Positions 20,840 through 32,994 of a stretch of DNA of 64,000 nucleotides are shown here, piece by piece. A program made the translations under genes and the position numbers. This stretch comes from Psococerastis gibbosa. Taxonomy: Eukaryota; Arthropoda; Insecta; Psocodea; Psocidae. The stretch spans positions 22,243,371-22,307,370 of the forward strand of contig OZ020487.1 in NCBI GenBank assembly GCA_963971405.1. Direction: 5' to 3'. Under the pieces are notes generated by a model. It made no database searches. It worked only from the letters and a program-made list of their open reading frames with translations, and had not been told where the DNA came from. Positions within the stretch are counted from its first letter, which is position 1; every line of letters starts with the position of its first letter.

Positions 20840-22078
20840 GCACAAAATAATGATATATAAGCGAGATTTCGTATGTAGCATTTATAAGATGACTGCCGAT
20901 CGCTTAGCACATGCATAGTGTTCCTCAGTCTACTTACTGTGATATTTCTGCTGTGAGTTATGGCTCAACTCAGAGCAGTTTTACTAGTAGGTAGTTTCGT
21001 ATTTTTTTTTTTTAATTTATCGTAATTTATATGCATCAGTACCGTAGACTTGTACTAATGGAAACTTAACGAGGATGATAGGCTAAGAAGATTATAATGT
21101 TTTTTTTAAAGGAAATACTACCGAGTGCAGCCTAAATAGTGGGAATACAATTTAGCTAGCAGCAGGCAGCAATGTCAAATCTATTGTACATATTTCAATG
21201 AAAAAAAAATGTAATATACAGGTACAAATAATTGATGCATAATAAAATGCAGTTTCCGTAATGCCACTTGTGCGAGGTGATAAGACTTACAAGTGTATTG
21301 AGTGTGGCTATATTGTAGCCTGAGTTATTGCATTTTAAAATTATATTTTATTTTTTATGATATTTATTGTAATTTTGTAGTAAAGTGAGTTACTACAAGC
21401 TTTAAAATGTATGAATTCAAATAAGTCATTTTTATTTTGAGTTGCTGTTTCATGTGGCTGAAAAACCACTCTATTCCACATAAAAATCGTATTCCTGCCA
21501 TTTTTTTTTTTAAATTCTTAGTTTTTTAGCTTTTTAGCAACCAACTGCTTGGTATGATGGTAGGTATGTCATCTATAGGTGCCATTACCTTACTGTGTTT
21601 AAACATGGAAATCACATTGCTGCACCCGTTTAGTAACAATTACCGGTACCATATTTGGTTGGAGTCTGAGTTCCTTTTAACCAACTAACTAAACTATCGG
21701 AGACGCTTTTAAATTTTATTATTTCTAAGTCTTATAAACGTTGTTCCAATATTACCATCACCTATTGCTAGTTATTACGTACTATACCTATTTTATAAAT
21801 TTTATTTCGCCTTAGGTCTACTCTGAAGTAGGTATAGGCCAACCTTTATTAAAAAATATGTTGTTTTGTACACAGGACTGTAAATGAGTAGAAATCGTTA
21901 TGACGCATTATTTTGATGCAGGCCATCAAGCCTAACAATTAAATTACTTTCACGAAGGAAATTGGTTTCATCACCTCTTCAACCGTAAGGAATGAATAAG
22001 GCTAGGTTTTTTTTTAAAATTATATTACTACTAAGCTAAGCCAATATAGCAGGCCGAGGCACAGTAACAGCATAAGCT
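20840..22078. other. Intergenic AT-rich sequence
   Basis: No gene recognised. If dpr gene B has its last exon downstream of 27544 it should lie on the - strand somewhere between here and 27543, but I could not find a sequence like the GEHPAAM exon of gene A. Confidence 0.35.
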
Positions 22079-22512
22079 TAGGCGGCTATTCCACCGACTT
22101 CGTTTTTCAATGTGCATGTGTCATAGCGTGGTAGCAGACATCATTAAATAAATAAATAAATAAAATAAGGACTTTTATTGTTTCTATTACTAAGTCAACC
22201 TAGCGGAGTTAGGGCTATAAAGCCCTCTCTTACACTCAACTAGGATGACCCGGGACCGCCTGCTTTACATGCCCTCCGAAGCATGGACAGAAAATGTAGC
22301 CAGTGTGGGACTCGAACCAACAACCTTTCGGGTGAAAGTCAGAGTCCGTACCACTACGCTACATGTCCTGACATGATCATTAATAAGTCTCTGCCATATT
22401 TTAAGGAGACTCTTATGTAGATACTTAACTTATCTATTATAAATTAATGATGTCTGCTACCACGTCATGACACATGCACATTGAAAAACGACGTCGGTGG
22501 AATAGCCGCCTA
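22079..22512. mobile_element. Foldback MITE, family M1, split by a SINE
   Basis: Arms TAGGCGGCTATTCCACCGAC and TTTTTCAATGTGCATGTGTCA with GCGTGGTAGCAGACATC, mirrored at the right end. The left half is interrupted at 22148-22375 by a SINE-A copy. The remaining loop (TAAGTCTCTGCC to ATTAATG) is unlike the other M1 cores. Confidence 0.8.
22148..22375 (-). mobile_element. SINE-A, inserted in an M1 foldback
   Basis: A full-length copy in reverse orientation with the 8-bp flank ATCATTAA on both sides (22140-22147, 22376-22383). The - strand begins TCAGGACATGTAGCGTAGTGG, has a tRNA B-box (GGTTCGAGTCC) and ends in a TAAGTCAACCTAG/ACAATAAAAGTCC tail with an ATAA run. Confidence 0.85.
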
Positions 22513-22749
22513 ACTCACGCCTAATAAATCGTAACTGCATCATCCACCTCCCTTGCAAGGCGATGCAGGACCGATAGAACCCTAATTCACGGGCCATCGC
22601 CATAATGTGAATTCAGTGAAAGAGTCCCCCAATCTTTGACGGATGGTAAATGTGAGTCCGATGCGAGGGCAATCTCATAGGATGTGTTCTAACGTTTCCG
22701 GTTAGCTACACTGGTCGAAAGAGGCTGAGTCCACAATTGCCACTCATTT

Positions 22750-23226
22750 AAGGTGCTTATTCCACCGACGTCAATAGTGATAGTAAATGTGGTATTGACG
22801 GAAATTTGAATTTTTCATTGTTACACCCCATTCCACTTGTTTTTTCAACAATTCATCACTTTTCTTCTAATGACACGTTTGCCCAAATTTTTGAAATTTG
22901 TTTGCATTTGTTTTTTGAAATTTTGTTTGTATTTGTTTTCTTCGTACATTTATTATTTTTAATAAAACCTAATAAAAGTAGGAGTTCCGAAGTAAGATCG
23001 ACCTTCACCGATCTGTTTAATGGATGAAAATTGTTTTATAAACAATAAAATATAAAATGTTTGTACTTAACATATCCCATGACCCCATTTTAGTTTGTTA
23101 TTGTTTGCAACGCGTGATTTTACTCTATGATCATTGATCAATTTTAACTATGGCATAGAGTAAAATTCAAATTTCCGTCAATACCAAATTTACTATCACT
23201 ATTGACGTCGGTGGAATATGCGCCAA
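22750..23226. mobile_element. Foldback MITE, family M1, long form
   Basis: Arms AAGGTGCTTATTCCACCGACGTCAAT, then AGTGATAGTAAAT and TATTGACGGAAATTTGAAT, mirrored at the right. The interior carries the shared M1 core (TTTGTACTTAACATATCCCATG, ATGATCATTGATCAATTTTAAC, TATGGCATAGAG) plus about 190 bp not seen in the other copies. An open frame in that part (22806-23027) is hydrophobic, low-complexity and not convincing. Confidence 0.8.
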
Positions 23227-23500
23227 AGGTGAAACTTCATCCTCAGCAGCGCGGGGTTTGGCCATCTTATGTACCCTTTGGGCTTAGATGAATATTCCAC
23301 TATCAATGATATAATGGAGACCCAAAGCTCCACCAAATGTTTCGACAAGTTCTGTCGTAATTTTGTATTTTGCTACTTTTTGTGGAGGCCCCTTTTTTGT
23401 GGGGGTCCTGGGGCCAGGAGGGCCATGACCAAACCCGGCACTGCACCCTGGTGTGTCCAGATATCAACGAGGCTATGATATAGAAATACGATATTTAGTA

Positions 23501-23701
23501 TAGTCCACGCAAAATGAGAAAAGTAGGGACATGGAATGTTTTGATCCTGTGCAACATTGTAAAAATATTTCTTGCACCGTTTTGTGTTACCTTCTTGCAT
23601 TGGATGCAAGGCATAACAAAAAATGTGCAAAGAATATTTTTAAAGTGTTGCACAGGATCAAAACATTCCATGTCCATACTTTTCTTATTTTGCGTGGACT
23701 A
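23501..23701. mobile_element. Foldback element, near-perfect 75-bp arms
   Basis: TAGTCCACGCAAAATGAGAAAAGTA and GGACATGGAATGTTTTGATCCTGTGCAACA are mirrored almost exactly by the right half. The loop is about 50 bp. No coding capacity. Single copy in this window. Confidence 0.85.
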
Positions 23702-23723
23702 GTCCAGGTAGACAAGCCACAAT

Positions 23724-23806
23724 CAAGGACGGATACAGAGGGGGGTTTCCTATTTTGACCCACAACTACCCCCCCCCCCCAACAAAATGGGCTGGATCCG
23801 TCCCTG
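23724..23806. mobile_element. Minimal hAT-like element, 83 bp
   Basis: Ends CAAGGACGGATACAG and (reversed) CAGGGACGGATCCAG. Perfect 8-bp duplication GCCACAAT at 23716-23723 and 23807-23814. A C run and a short G run fill most of the interior. Confidence 0.85.
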
Positions 23807-23814
23807 GCCACAAT

Positions 23815-25165
23815 CGTGTGAAATCGGATATCAAATTGCGCGACAAAAGATTCAATAGGTTCACTAAAAGCCGAAGAGGTCGATAGCAATAATAATACAA
23901 ATCCTATTCATCTCACGGATATATAATTATAAAGGTACAGATAGCAATTGAACGTCGGGTCAACCGATCCTCTCCCGATGCGATTAAATAATAGAGGGGT
24001 TACAGAAAAACAGGCGTGGCATTATTGTACATATAATACATATTGTATATACTGGTGTTAGTAGGAAGTACAATATTCTGCCATTTGCCCTTCTAGATGT
24101 TTTTGTACAAGGTCAAATTTTTCATCAAATATGGATCGTAGAGTCATAGGTGACTTCTTGAAGAAGTGGAAGAAATGCTCCTGTACATTTTTATGCATAC
24201 ATCGTTTTATCGTTAGTCACCGCCGCGATCGCAGAGTATACAAGGCGTGAAATGCAATTTTAGATCCACGCCTTAAAAAACTGTCACCAAACTGTGTTAG
24301 TTCCGGCTACTTTGTCTTCAAATGTAGATAAGCATTTCCTCCACATCTCCTATTACTACACATTTAAATGGCTCTATGGACTAATATGAGAAATTTGACT
24401 TTGTACTAAAGACATGGAGAGGCGTGTCTTATTTGTCTTTAAGATTTATTAGCTATATATTAGGTACAGTGCTCCTTCGACTATATGTGCCATTATGTTG
24501 TTGAAGAGGAAGCTGGGCCTAAGACGTTATCATTAAGAGATTAATTGGTTCATTAGTGTAAGGGCTGAAATGCTGACGTTGGCTTCCTCAGGAAAGGGAC
24601 CGAGCCTTGCCCTTGTGTGAGAGACTGGAGGGAGAGGGGGGGGGGTAATGGGGAGGTAATGGGGGAGGAGGGGGTGGCATGACAATCTACCGACTCGACA
24701 AACAGCGAGCCACACCAGCTCTAATTGCACTGCTGATGCTCTTGCGGTCGTTTTGAGTGACACTGCACGATATGGAGCTCCTGCGGTGTGTCAGTTGTAG
24801 CAGTAGACAGGAAACCAACGGCAACGTCTTGGGCTGCTTCTCAGATCTTCTAATTAGTGTCAGCCATGGAGCAGCAACAAGTCTTGGAAGTCTATGATTA
24901 GTCTACTGTACGTCATATCCCACAATGTAAATTGATCAGTAATTAATAGTCCATTGGAACAATTTTTAGGAAGTCTAATTTCTCATAAAATATCGATCAT
25001 TGTGCCATAAATACGTGTTATGAGAAGTACGAAAGGGTTCTCTATATTTTAATACTTAATAATGTCTTAACAGTAAGTGGACATAATTCTTCACCGTCGG
25101 GTCAAATTATGAGGAATTGGTAGCTCAATCATTGAAACCTCGTGGTGAAATAATTCACAAACCAT
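23815..25165. other. Intergenic sequence
   Basis: No gene or repeat recognised. A G-rich tract lies at 24629-24674. A 76-codon - strand frame at 24533-24763 is proline-rich because of that tract and is rejected. Confidence 0.35.
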
Positions 25166-25565
25166 TAAGAGGACATGCTACGTAGAAAATGAGCACACCA
25201 AAATTTGTTGTTTTTATTGACTAATTATTATTTTTATGTAATTTACAAAGCAAGTCTTTAAAAATTTGACTCATGGAAGTTGTAGAAGACTACTTCATGC
25301 ATCACATAATAAGAAATATTAAATTTTTTGAACCTTAGTTCTTCCATAAATACCAGAACATACAGAACAGGACTAAAATTTCGCGTATTCTGGAATTTTC
25401 GGAAGAACTATAAAACCGAAAAGTAAAAATACCCGATTATATGATCCACGAAGTAGTCTTCTACAACTTATATGAGCCAAATTTTTAATAACTTGCTGAG
25501 TTAATTAAATAAATAATGAAAAGTGGTTTTGGGGTGCCGATTTTCTACGTGACATATCCTCTTAA
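25166..25565. mobile_element. Foldback element, family M2
   Basis: Starts TAAGAGGACATGCTACGTAGAAAAT and ends with its complement. The arms contain GACTCATGGAAGTTGTAGAAGACTACTTCATGCATCA, mirrored by GAAGTAGTCTTCTACAACTTATATGAG. Copies at 35102 and 42418 share these blocks. The arms are very long (about 170 bp) around a short loop. Confidence 0.8.
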
Positions 25566-27543
25566 TCTGCAACTGTATTAAGTAAACAATTATAACGCTT
25601 ATAGTAACTTCATTAAAAATTGAATACGGCATCAGATTTAGCTACAAATTAGTCTAGATACCCTACTTTAAAATCGATACATTACTTATCAAGTATTTCA
25701 TTATCTGTTACCTCAAAGCTCACTTCAAAAATGTCCAATAAATTTACGAGCGCACGACAAAATGTTTAAATTAAACGATACATCTTTTTGTATAGCTTTT
25801 ATGCATGAGATTTAAACTGAAAACTATTGCACAATAAGAAACTATTTGCATACAAAGAGTAAATCAAGCATAACTCAGAACAATAAGCGCCCTCAGCAAC
25901 CTCACAAATACCTTATATATCATATTTCTGAAAGACAACCCTACTATTTTCCATTTTGAAACCCTTTTCCGCTTCGTACGAATGTTGCCCCAGCTCTAAA
26001 ATGCAATGGTAATATTATTCAAAGCCACATTCGTCATGTAAACTGCAGTTAATCAAGACAGATGGCGTCCTTGCATGTGGCCGACTGCTGGAGAAGCCAT
26101 TTGTTCATGTTAACAACAGGAAACTGCACATCCGTTACGTCGTGTTCTCAGAATTTTTAAAGAAAGTGCTGGATTAGTTTTTTTTAGTTGTAGTATGGTG
26201 TATGTATGGAGTTGAAGATTGCAGAATGGAGACTGGGAAATGTTTTGATGACATTTCGTGCAAAAATGGTGGATCAGATTACAAATGGTGAAGTTATTTT
26301 AATTAAAATGGTGTTGCTGTAATAGGTACATTCGCAATTCGTCAAGTTGAAATAAATAGTTGTATCGCCTGCTTGCATATGGAAACAGTCGATTTTTCTG
26401 TTTAATTGTTACTGTTCAAAAATATTGTTGTTCTAAAAACCAATCTACTCCCTCTTCCCTTCGTGGCTTCTTGTAGCTCGTGTGTTAGGGATTTTTCCTA
26501 TTTCTACTGCAGACAAGAAATATAGCCAGCCTATTGTTGATAGCGTATTTAATATTATTACATCTACATAATATAAAGTGTTGGAAAAGTGCGAATCAAG
26601 GGAAAACCGTTAGCTTTGCCAAGACTGTGAAAAGAAACCAAATAAAAGGTAGTGAATGTGACGACGAAGAATTGCTATAAAACCTTTGAATAGCTTCACT
26701 TCTCTCACCTGAAACAGAAATTGCCATCATAAAAATTAAATTAGTTTTACACGTAGAAAACGTAGGTAGCATCCAAACATGAAACTTCTAGCAGTGGCTT
26801 TTGGGCTTTGGCAGATGTGTGAATTCACCATGGCAAATCTGCCAAAAAACTGAAATGCAGATTTCTAGATGGATGAACAGCGCATTTCAGGATATTGCTT
26901 GTTACTAAATTATATGACGAAATATAATTTCTTTTGGACTGTAGAAATTCTATCGAGTTGTTATGTGTGTTTTAAAATAGTCAGAATTGGTTTTGTTTTG
27001 CCGACTCATGTATTTTTGGTATATCAAATTTCAATTGGGGGCCTTTAGCCCATCAATATATAAATAAATTCAAATCCCATGCAAATCACATTGCACAATA
27101 AGCTACTTGACATTTGTAACAATAAAATATAAATGCTAGATAAGGTACCTTATAAGTTAACAATAACAACACAATATGTTTTTAAAAATTGTTAAAATCA
27201 GTTAAAAAATGTTGTTTTTAATTGTGGATTAGAATAGCCAAAACGCCGACAGACATGGGTAGCACAAAACTGACGTCATATTCCGTATATTACTAATGCA
27301 ACAGATACTAATTATTGTACTGGCGGCTGCTCCTCCGCGTCACAAATTACGTCACATACACATTTCGCAGTCACGTTGATTTTTAACCATCAAACTCAAA
27401 TTGATGGGGAAAAAATATTTTTTCCCTACTAAATATCGTTTTTAGGGCAAAAAAATAATTTAATAATAATAATCATACTACGCATTAAAATTGGTTTTCA
27501 AAAATTTTCAAGTTGCCTATTTTAAATAAAAATATATACACAC
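25566..27543. other. Sequence 3' of the last visible dpr gene B exon
   Basis: AT-rich with no recognised repeats. On the - strand the donor at 27543 requires one more exon in phase 1 downstream of 27544. No candidate was found, so it may lie further left or be too divergent to see. Confidence 0.35.
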
Positions 27544-27700
27544 CTTCAGTGACAATAAGCTGAATGGAATGAAGAGGACCAGGCTGGGGCTTGCACGAAT
27601 AATTTCCAGAATCTTCTGCCGTTACGTCAGCAATCACAACGCTGCTTGTTGTTCGTTTTTCCGATCGGTCTGTTATAATACTGATCCCTCCTCTTGAAGC
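27544..27700 (-). CDS. dpr: dpr gene B, second half of Ig domain 2
   Basis: The 157-bp exon on the - strand runs from acceptor ACTTTTTAG to ACTGAAG/gtgtgt, phase 0 to phase 1. It reads ASRGGISIITDRSEKRTTSSVV, then DVTAEDSGNYSCKPQPGPLH and LIVTEG. SRGGIS and DSGNYSC are the conserved Ig2 blocks of Dpr proteins. Together with 31472-31614 it gives exactly 300 bp, the length of the unsplit Ig2 exon of gene A. The next exon (C-terminal tail) was not found. Confidence 0.88.
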
Positions 27701-29379
27701 CTAAAAAGTATACAATATGTAGTTTCAGTGCAGGGTTTAGCTATGGGGCCAAGAGGGACAGAACCCCAGGGCCCTCAGAAAAAAAAAACACAAAAACCGC
27801 AAAATACGAAATCGTAATGGGTTAAAAAAACTAAAGCAATGAATAAACTTGTCGAAATATTTGGCGGGAAATTGGAACGTGCCGTGGCATTAATGATAAA
27901 TCGCGTTTCTCTATTTTATTATATTTTGCATCCTAAGTCTCTATTTTATAAATGACAGTGTAAGGATTTATGGCATTTCCCGAGATAGAGCCCCCACACA
28001 ATTTTGGCCCAGGGGCCCAAGCCAAAAAGGCCAAACTCGGCACTGTAGTAGTTGTTATGGTGCTATTGTGGTAGTAGCTGGCTCAGCAAACGCAAAGAAA
28101 GGAAGTACTGTATACCTTAGTACCATACGTGAATTTTAACGAATGCTGAATAGGCTACCGAAGTTAAGCCTAACCCCAATAAAATATACCACTGACACAC
28201 AAACAACATCGAGTGGAATTCATAAAAAAAAAGTAGGCTACGTCCTTTACTTCAAATATTTGGAGCAAAAATGCTTTAGGCCCGAAAGGTTTTTCTTCGA
28301 TAAATAAAACGTTTTCTGCACTTTGATAATTAGACAATTTTGGTGTAAATAAATGAGTACATTAAAATTCGTGTATATACATATTTATTAGCACCGGTAT
28401 CTTCTTTTTTTTCTCTTGGAGTGATTAATTCTTTTCATCAATTCCCGTGTAATGTTACATTATACGAGAGCTAAAGTGACGATGGGCGATTTTATTTGAT
28501 ACTTTACTTGTATTGTATAATTTAACGGAAAAATATATTGCATTGTATTGTATTGTATTGTCCAGCTTAATGTTGAACGACCAGGACAGGTCCCACCAAT
28601 GTTTATAATTTGCATCGTATTTTCAGTCCCCAGGACCGTCTGACTCAGGAGTCCGACCAAAACTCCGAACTGAATCCAGCCATTTGCTTCTTACAATCGT
28701 CTAGTCCAAGCTTTTTTTTTTTAATTAAGCATAAAGTGATAAGACAGAATGACATCAAGACCAGCATTTAATATTATTTTTCATCCCCTTTTAAACGTGA
28801 TAATGATTTTCTGAAGGCATTCAAATTGTAAACCTAAGTACTAGGATTCCGGCACCGCATATGCCACTACCATAATACCTTTCCCTTGCTCCCCATTCAT
28901 CCCGCTGCAAATTAACCAGCATTCCCTCTTTGTCCCCCTTTACTCAGCTATTCCGCTTATAATTCGTGCTCTGAATCTGAAAGAGCTTTTCATCGTGACC
29001 TCCAATGCCAATGTTTGAGCTTCGGTCAAGTCTCATCAAGTTCACTAGTTCTCCTGGAGCAAGTTCAGTTTCGTTGGTGTTCGATAAAGCAGCTCGGCTT
29101 TAAGTTCAACCAAAGTTCCAATTTAGGCCACCCCCACCACTGACTAGCTTGCAATAAACTTTTCAAAAATCTTTTACAATTTTTCGGAGAGATGTTTATA
29201 GGTTCAAGCAGCAATGTAGGGAATCCAAATATGAGTGAACCTGTTTAAGACGAGTACACTGCTTATTCGGGACTGTGTTCTGAAACTACACTGGTTTATG
29301 GAGTGCTTATTGTCGGAATATCTGACTTTCAGCAACTTGTTAAGTGAACAATTTCAACACTGAACATTGAACATTTGCT
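27701..29379. other. Intron of dpr gene B, mostly unassigned
   Basis: Contains a weakly conserved stretch at 27730-28050 (AGCTATGGGGCCAAGAGGGACAGAACCCC to CCCAGGGGCCCAAGCC) that looks like a decayed repeat. The rest is AT-rich and unrecognised. Confidence 0.35.
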
Positions 29380-30723
29380 AAGGCGCCCATTACACAATGT
29401 GACAATGACCTAGTCTGGTATACAGATGGGTCGAAAATGGAAAATGGGGCTGGAGGAGGAGTCTATGGGGAAACTGTAGACAAATCCATAGTCCTAAGCC
29501 TCGGCAAATATGCTACAGTCTTTCAGGCTGAGGTAGGGGCCATTATAAAATGCCTAGAGGAGTGTATGGAAATGGAATGCAAGGGCAAAACCATTATTAT
29601 CTATAACGACTCGCAGGCAGCGATTAAGGCTGTGGAGGCTATAAAGATCACATCAAAAATGGTGTGGCACTGCATCAACCTCCTAATAAAGGTGTGTCGG
29701 GAAAACTCAGTCTCGCTGATTTGGGTCCCGGCGCACTCGAACTTTGATGGGAATGAAAGAGCCGACGAGCTGGCTCGAAAAGGTGCAGAAACGCCATTCA
29801 TTGGTGCAGAACCTAAATACGGGATGGCTTATTGCCAGGCCCGTACTTCTGTACAAAAATGGGCGCAGAGAAAAACTGCAGAGGAATGGAAGAAAGTCCC
29901 GGAAAGCAGATTTGCTAAGAAGGTTATTCCGGGTCCTAGTAGAAAGCTCACCGATCAGCTTCTCTCTTTAAGTAGAGAGCAAGCTAGAAGGGTGGTTGGC
30001 ACGCTTACGGGCCACGGCCACTTCAACAAACACATGCATAGGGTTGGCGTGAAAAACGACAGTAGATTCAGACTGTGTGAAGTTGCAGAAGAAACAGCTG
30101 AACACATTCTCTTTGAATGTGAAGCGCTGGGACAAACTCGGTACCAAACTTTTGGCCACCCTAGGTCTGAAGAGGAAACTATCCGATCTAATCCCATCAC
30201 AAAAACACTAGAATTTATCAAAAAGACTGGTGTTATAAGATGGGCGTAGACGGCAAACGTGGAAGCAAAAGACCTTCTAGGTCGACGCTTATAGGAACTC
30301 AAACGAGTAGGCCCCACGAAGGAAAAAAAAAAAAAAAAAAAAAGCGCCCATTCCACCGACCGGCTAGGGCTATTTACAAAAACGGTGACGTGGTAGCAGA
30401 CATTCAAGACTTAGGTGGCGTTTCCACCGACCTCGCATTGCAGTATGAAATGACATTGACGGAAATTAGAATTTTTCTTTTTATAGAAATCTATTAAAAT
30501 GTTTGTACTTAACATATCCCATGACGCCATTTTTTAATTTTAGTTTGTTTGTGATTTTACTGTATGATCATTGATCAATTTTAACTATGGCATAGAGGAA
30601 AATAAACATTTCCGTCGATTCTGCAATGCGAGGTCGGTCGAAACCACGTCTAAGTCTTGAATGTCTGCTACCACGTCATCGTTTTTGTAAATAGCCCTAG
30701 CCGGTCGGTGGAATGGGCGGCTA
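29380..30723. mobile_element. Composite M1 foldback split by a LINE
   Basis: The left tip (TAAGGCGCCCATT, 29379-29391) and the rest (30344-30723, from GCGCCCATTCCACCGACCGGC) are two pieces of one composite M1 copy with the outer subtype of 4966. The nested inner foldback is at about 30411-30652. The right end is GGTCGGTGGAATGGGCGGCTA. The left tip was separated by the LINE at 29392-30343. Confidence 0.85.
29392..30343 (+). mobile_element. 5'-truncated LINE with RNase H domain
   Basis: Open from the insertion point to TAG at 30249 (286 codons), then a short 3' UTR and 21 A (30323-30343). It is flanked by the 9-bp direct repeat GCGCCCATT (29383-29391, 30344-30352). The frame starts inside RNase H: YTDGSKMENGAGGGV with the first catalytic aspartate, FQAEVGAI with the glutamate, YNDSQAAIKA with the second aspartate, and WVPAHSNFDGNERADELAR with the last one. 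All four acidic residues are present. After it come GTLTGHGHFNKHMHRVGV and CEVAEETAEHILFECEAL, the C-terminal cysteine region of I/Jockey/R1-type LINEs. The reverse transcriptase is missing, so it cannot move by itself. The intact frame and clean tail suggest a young insertion. It lies within a dpr gene B intron, on the opposite strand. Confidence 0.93.
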
Positions 30724-31471
30724 AAATATATTGTCTTCAACCAGTGTCCCATCCCTCACTCATGTTAACATTATTTAGCTGTGACCCACAAACATCAACG
30801 GTGGCGCATTATTCGATTATCAGTGCATACATTAATATCGTAAATAAGCAATCCTTATCTATAGCGGATGCGAATGCAGTCACAGTCCAAGAGGAATTGC
30901 TTCTGATGTGATGACGTAATGTTGGTGTGTTTTGATTTAAATTCAGCATTACTGATTTGCATGCATTCAGTCCGCCATGTTCTCCCTTAAGATACCTTGG
31001 TAACCTGTTGCTTTGGTGAACTAATCTGATTCTGGGAAGAGCTTTGGGAACCGTTAATTATACTTAATGGATAATGGATATTACCGTGGATGCGCCTGTG
31101 GAAAGTAAACATTTCTATTTGCTGCAGTTTAGTTTTAGCTGATTGCTAATCTCAACTCACGAGAACAAAGGAGTTGAATGCTTTAGTGCGGATTGCGCTT
31201 GGATGGAATATTGGTAGAACATTTTAGAGGCTTTCAGCAGCCCGTTATTTTCAAAGTAACGTAACCATTACTTTTGGTACCGGTAACAAAATGAAAATTG
31301 AAACTTTGAAAACTGTACTCGTCGATGGGCTATTTTTAACGGCTATACCTATCCTGATATAAACGTAATCAGGTATGCGCTCTAAGAGTTGTCACGGAGT
31401 AATTACGGCTTGTAAGTTTAATACTGATAAAATTATCGTATACTAGTATACACCGGCTGAATGGTACTAAC
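30724..31471. other. Intron of dpr gene B, nothing recognised
   Basis: No repeats matched. The right end contains the donor of exon 31472-31614 (- strand CAG/gttagt). Confidence 0.35.
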
Positions 31472-31614
31472 CTGGAAAGAAATCATGCGCCCGTCTTTCA
31501 ACCAGTCCACAGTTAAAATTTTGGTTTTTGCAGGAATGACCAGACAAGTCAAAGTAATGGTGCTTCCGGTGTGGACGTACTGTTCTTCCTGACCCAAGAT
31601 CTTGGTTGTTGCCC
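31472..31614 (-). CDS. dpr: dpr gene B, first half of Ig domain 2
   Basis: A 143-bp exon on the - strand between acceptor ACCTTTTAG and TTCCAG/gttagt, phase 1 to phase 0. It reads GATTKILGQEEQYVHTGSTITLTC with the first Ig cysteine, then LTVDWLKDGRMISFQ with the conserved tryptophan. GSTITLTC and WxKDGRMI are typical of Dpr Ig2. The split after ISFQ is the extra intron that gene A lacks. Confidence 0.88.
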
Positions 31615-31938
31615 CTAAAAGGTCAGAAGTCAATTAGCATTTCATTTGTAAGCAGGGTCTTCCATAAACTGTATAGCTTGAAGCGTAGAGCTTCTAAGTT
31701 TAATTAGTTGTTGCATTAAATCCTGTTTACATGACGGCAGGATGCCTAAAATCTGATGAAGGTTTGCCGTAAATTTGGCTCTGAAACCTTTTGTACTATC
31801 CACTTTTTTTTAATTACGCAGGGAGCAAAATTCTAAGATGGGTGCAAAGTAAAGAGCAAGGATCCCTAGAAAACCTTCTTTTTTTCCTACAGGGAATTTG
31901 TGCTAGGTACGTGGGAGACTAGGATTGGCTGAAGGCAT

Positions 31939-32118
31939 CAACGGATACAGGGGGCAGGGGGGAATTGCCCCCCTCATCCCCCAAATTTAGTAAATCTATT
32001 GGAAGTTAATTTATTACGTTCTAATTTAATCGATATTGCCTATACATATGTTTGTTCTATTTTGCATTGGAACTTTGGAACTACCCCCCCCCCCTCCAAC
32101 GGCGTGGATTCGTCCCTG
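31939..32118. mobile_element. hAT-like G/C-run element, uninterrupted relative of 8566-8935
   Basis: Left CAACGGATACAGGGGG and right GGATTCGTCCCTG (reversed CAGGGACGAATCC) are imperfect terminal repeats. The interior TTTAGTAAATCTATTGGAAGTTAATTTATTACG matches the element at 8566 without its insertion. No clear target duplication is seen. Confidence 0.6.
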
Positions 32119-32126
32119 GCTAGAGG

Positions 32127-32994
32127 AAGGGTTGATGATGAAGTATAGGAAATGGTAAGTACAATAAGTGGAAACCTGATTACCTACTGTCCACTTTCAC
32201 AAGTACTATGGTAGGCATAATTCTAAGAAGCCACCCACCAATCGCTGAGATTATGACGTCAGAAGAAAAATTCTATGATGGATGCAGAGTATAGATCCCT
32301 AGAAACCTGATTACCGTAATAAGAGTTCATTAGCTTAACATAACACAGTGTGCGTAAAGCTCCATAAACGATGCCTTAAAGCCAGTTCCCAGGCAACAGC
32401 GTAATTCATTCTGTATACGAATTTCTTACTTGCTTCACTTATGATCGTTTTGGTCAATTTATTTGTAATCTACGGAGGTTTATAAATCTAAAGCCCTTTT
32501 ACTCATTATAAAATGGTTTACTTGCGTCACCAATGTTGTAAACATTATTTTACAAAGTTTATGCCGTAAATTATAGTATAAATGGAATTCAATTTTTCAA
32601 CACTGTATCATCATTCTAATATTCTAGCACTGCTGAGAAGTGCTTTGTTAACCGAATTATCTGGTTCCAGTCAAATTTGTGCGTGGGGTAAGACCCGGTA
32701 CACGGACGATTGGAGCGCAGCAGGCTAACTGACAGATTTGTAAATTTGAACAAATGGGTTGGTGCAGAACCCCCGAGTCTACTTCAAGAGATTTGGAACG
32801 CGGAGCTGATGCCGGTCATTTATTCTGAAAAGCGTGCACTAGCGTCAGAAACCTTCTGAAGAAGACTCTCTGATTTACACCTAGCATTCGCCAGCCCATT
32901 CGCTCCAATGACAAATTTCCTAGCATCCGACGCCGGCCTCGAACGTCCATGGATATGTACCGGGCGTGAGAGTCATTTCATAGTAAACTACACC
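32127..32994. other. Intron of dpr gene B, nothing recognised
   Basis: No gene or repeat assigned. Confidence 0.35.

Noticed and set aside
22806-23027. Hydrophobic 73-codon frame inside an M1 element
   Set aside because: Phenylalanine-rich translation of a T-rich stretch; no homology and no conservation in other M1 copies.
24533-24763. Possible last exon of dpr gene B on the - strand
   Set aside because: It has a weakly hydrophobic stretch but no GEHPAAM-like motif, no matching phase 1 acceptor, and a poly-proline run produced by a G tract.
29955-30407. 150-codon open frame on the - strand
   Set aside because: Antisense of the LINE RNase H region, running through its poly(A) tail as poly-F. 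Not a gene.
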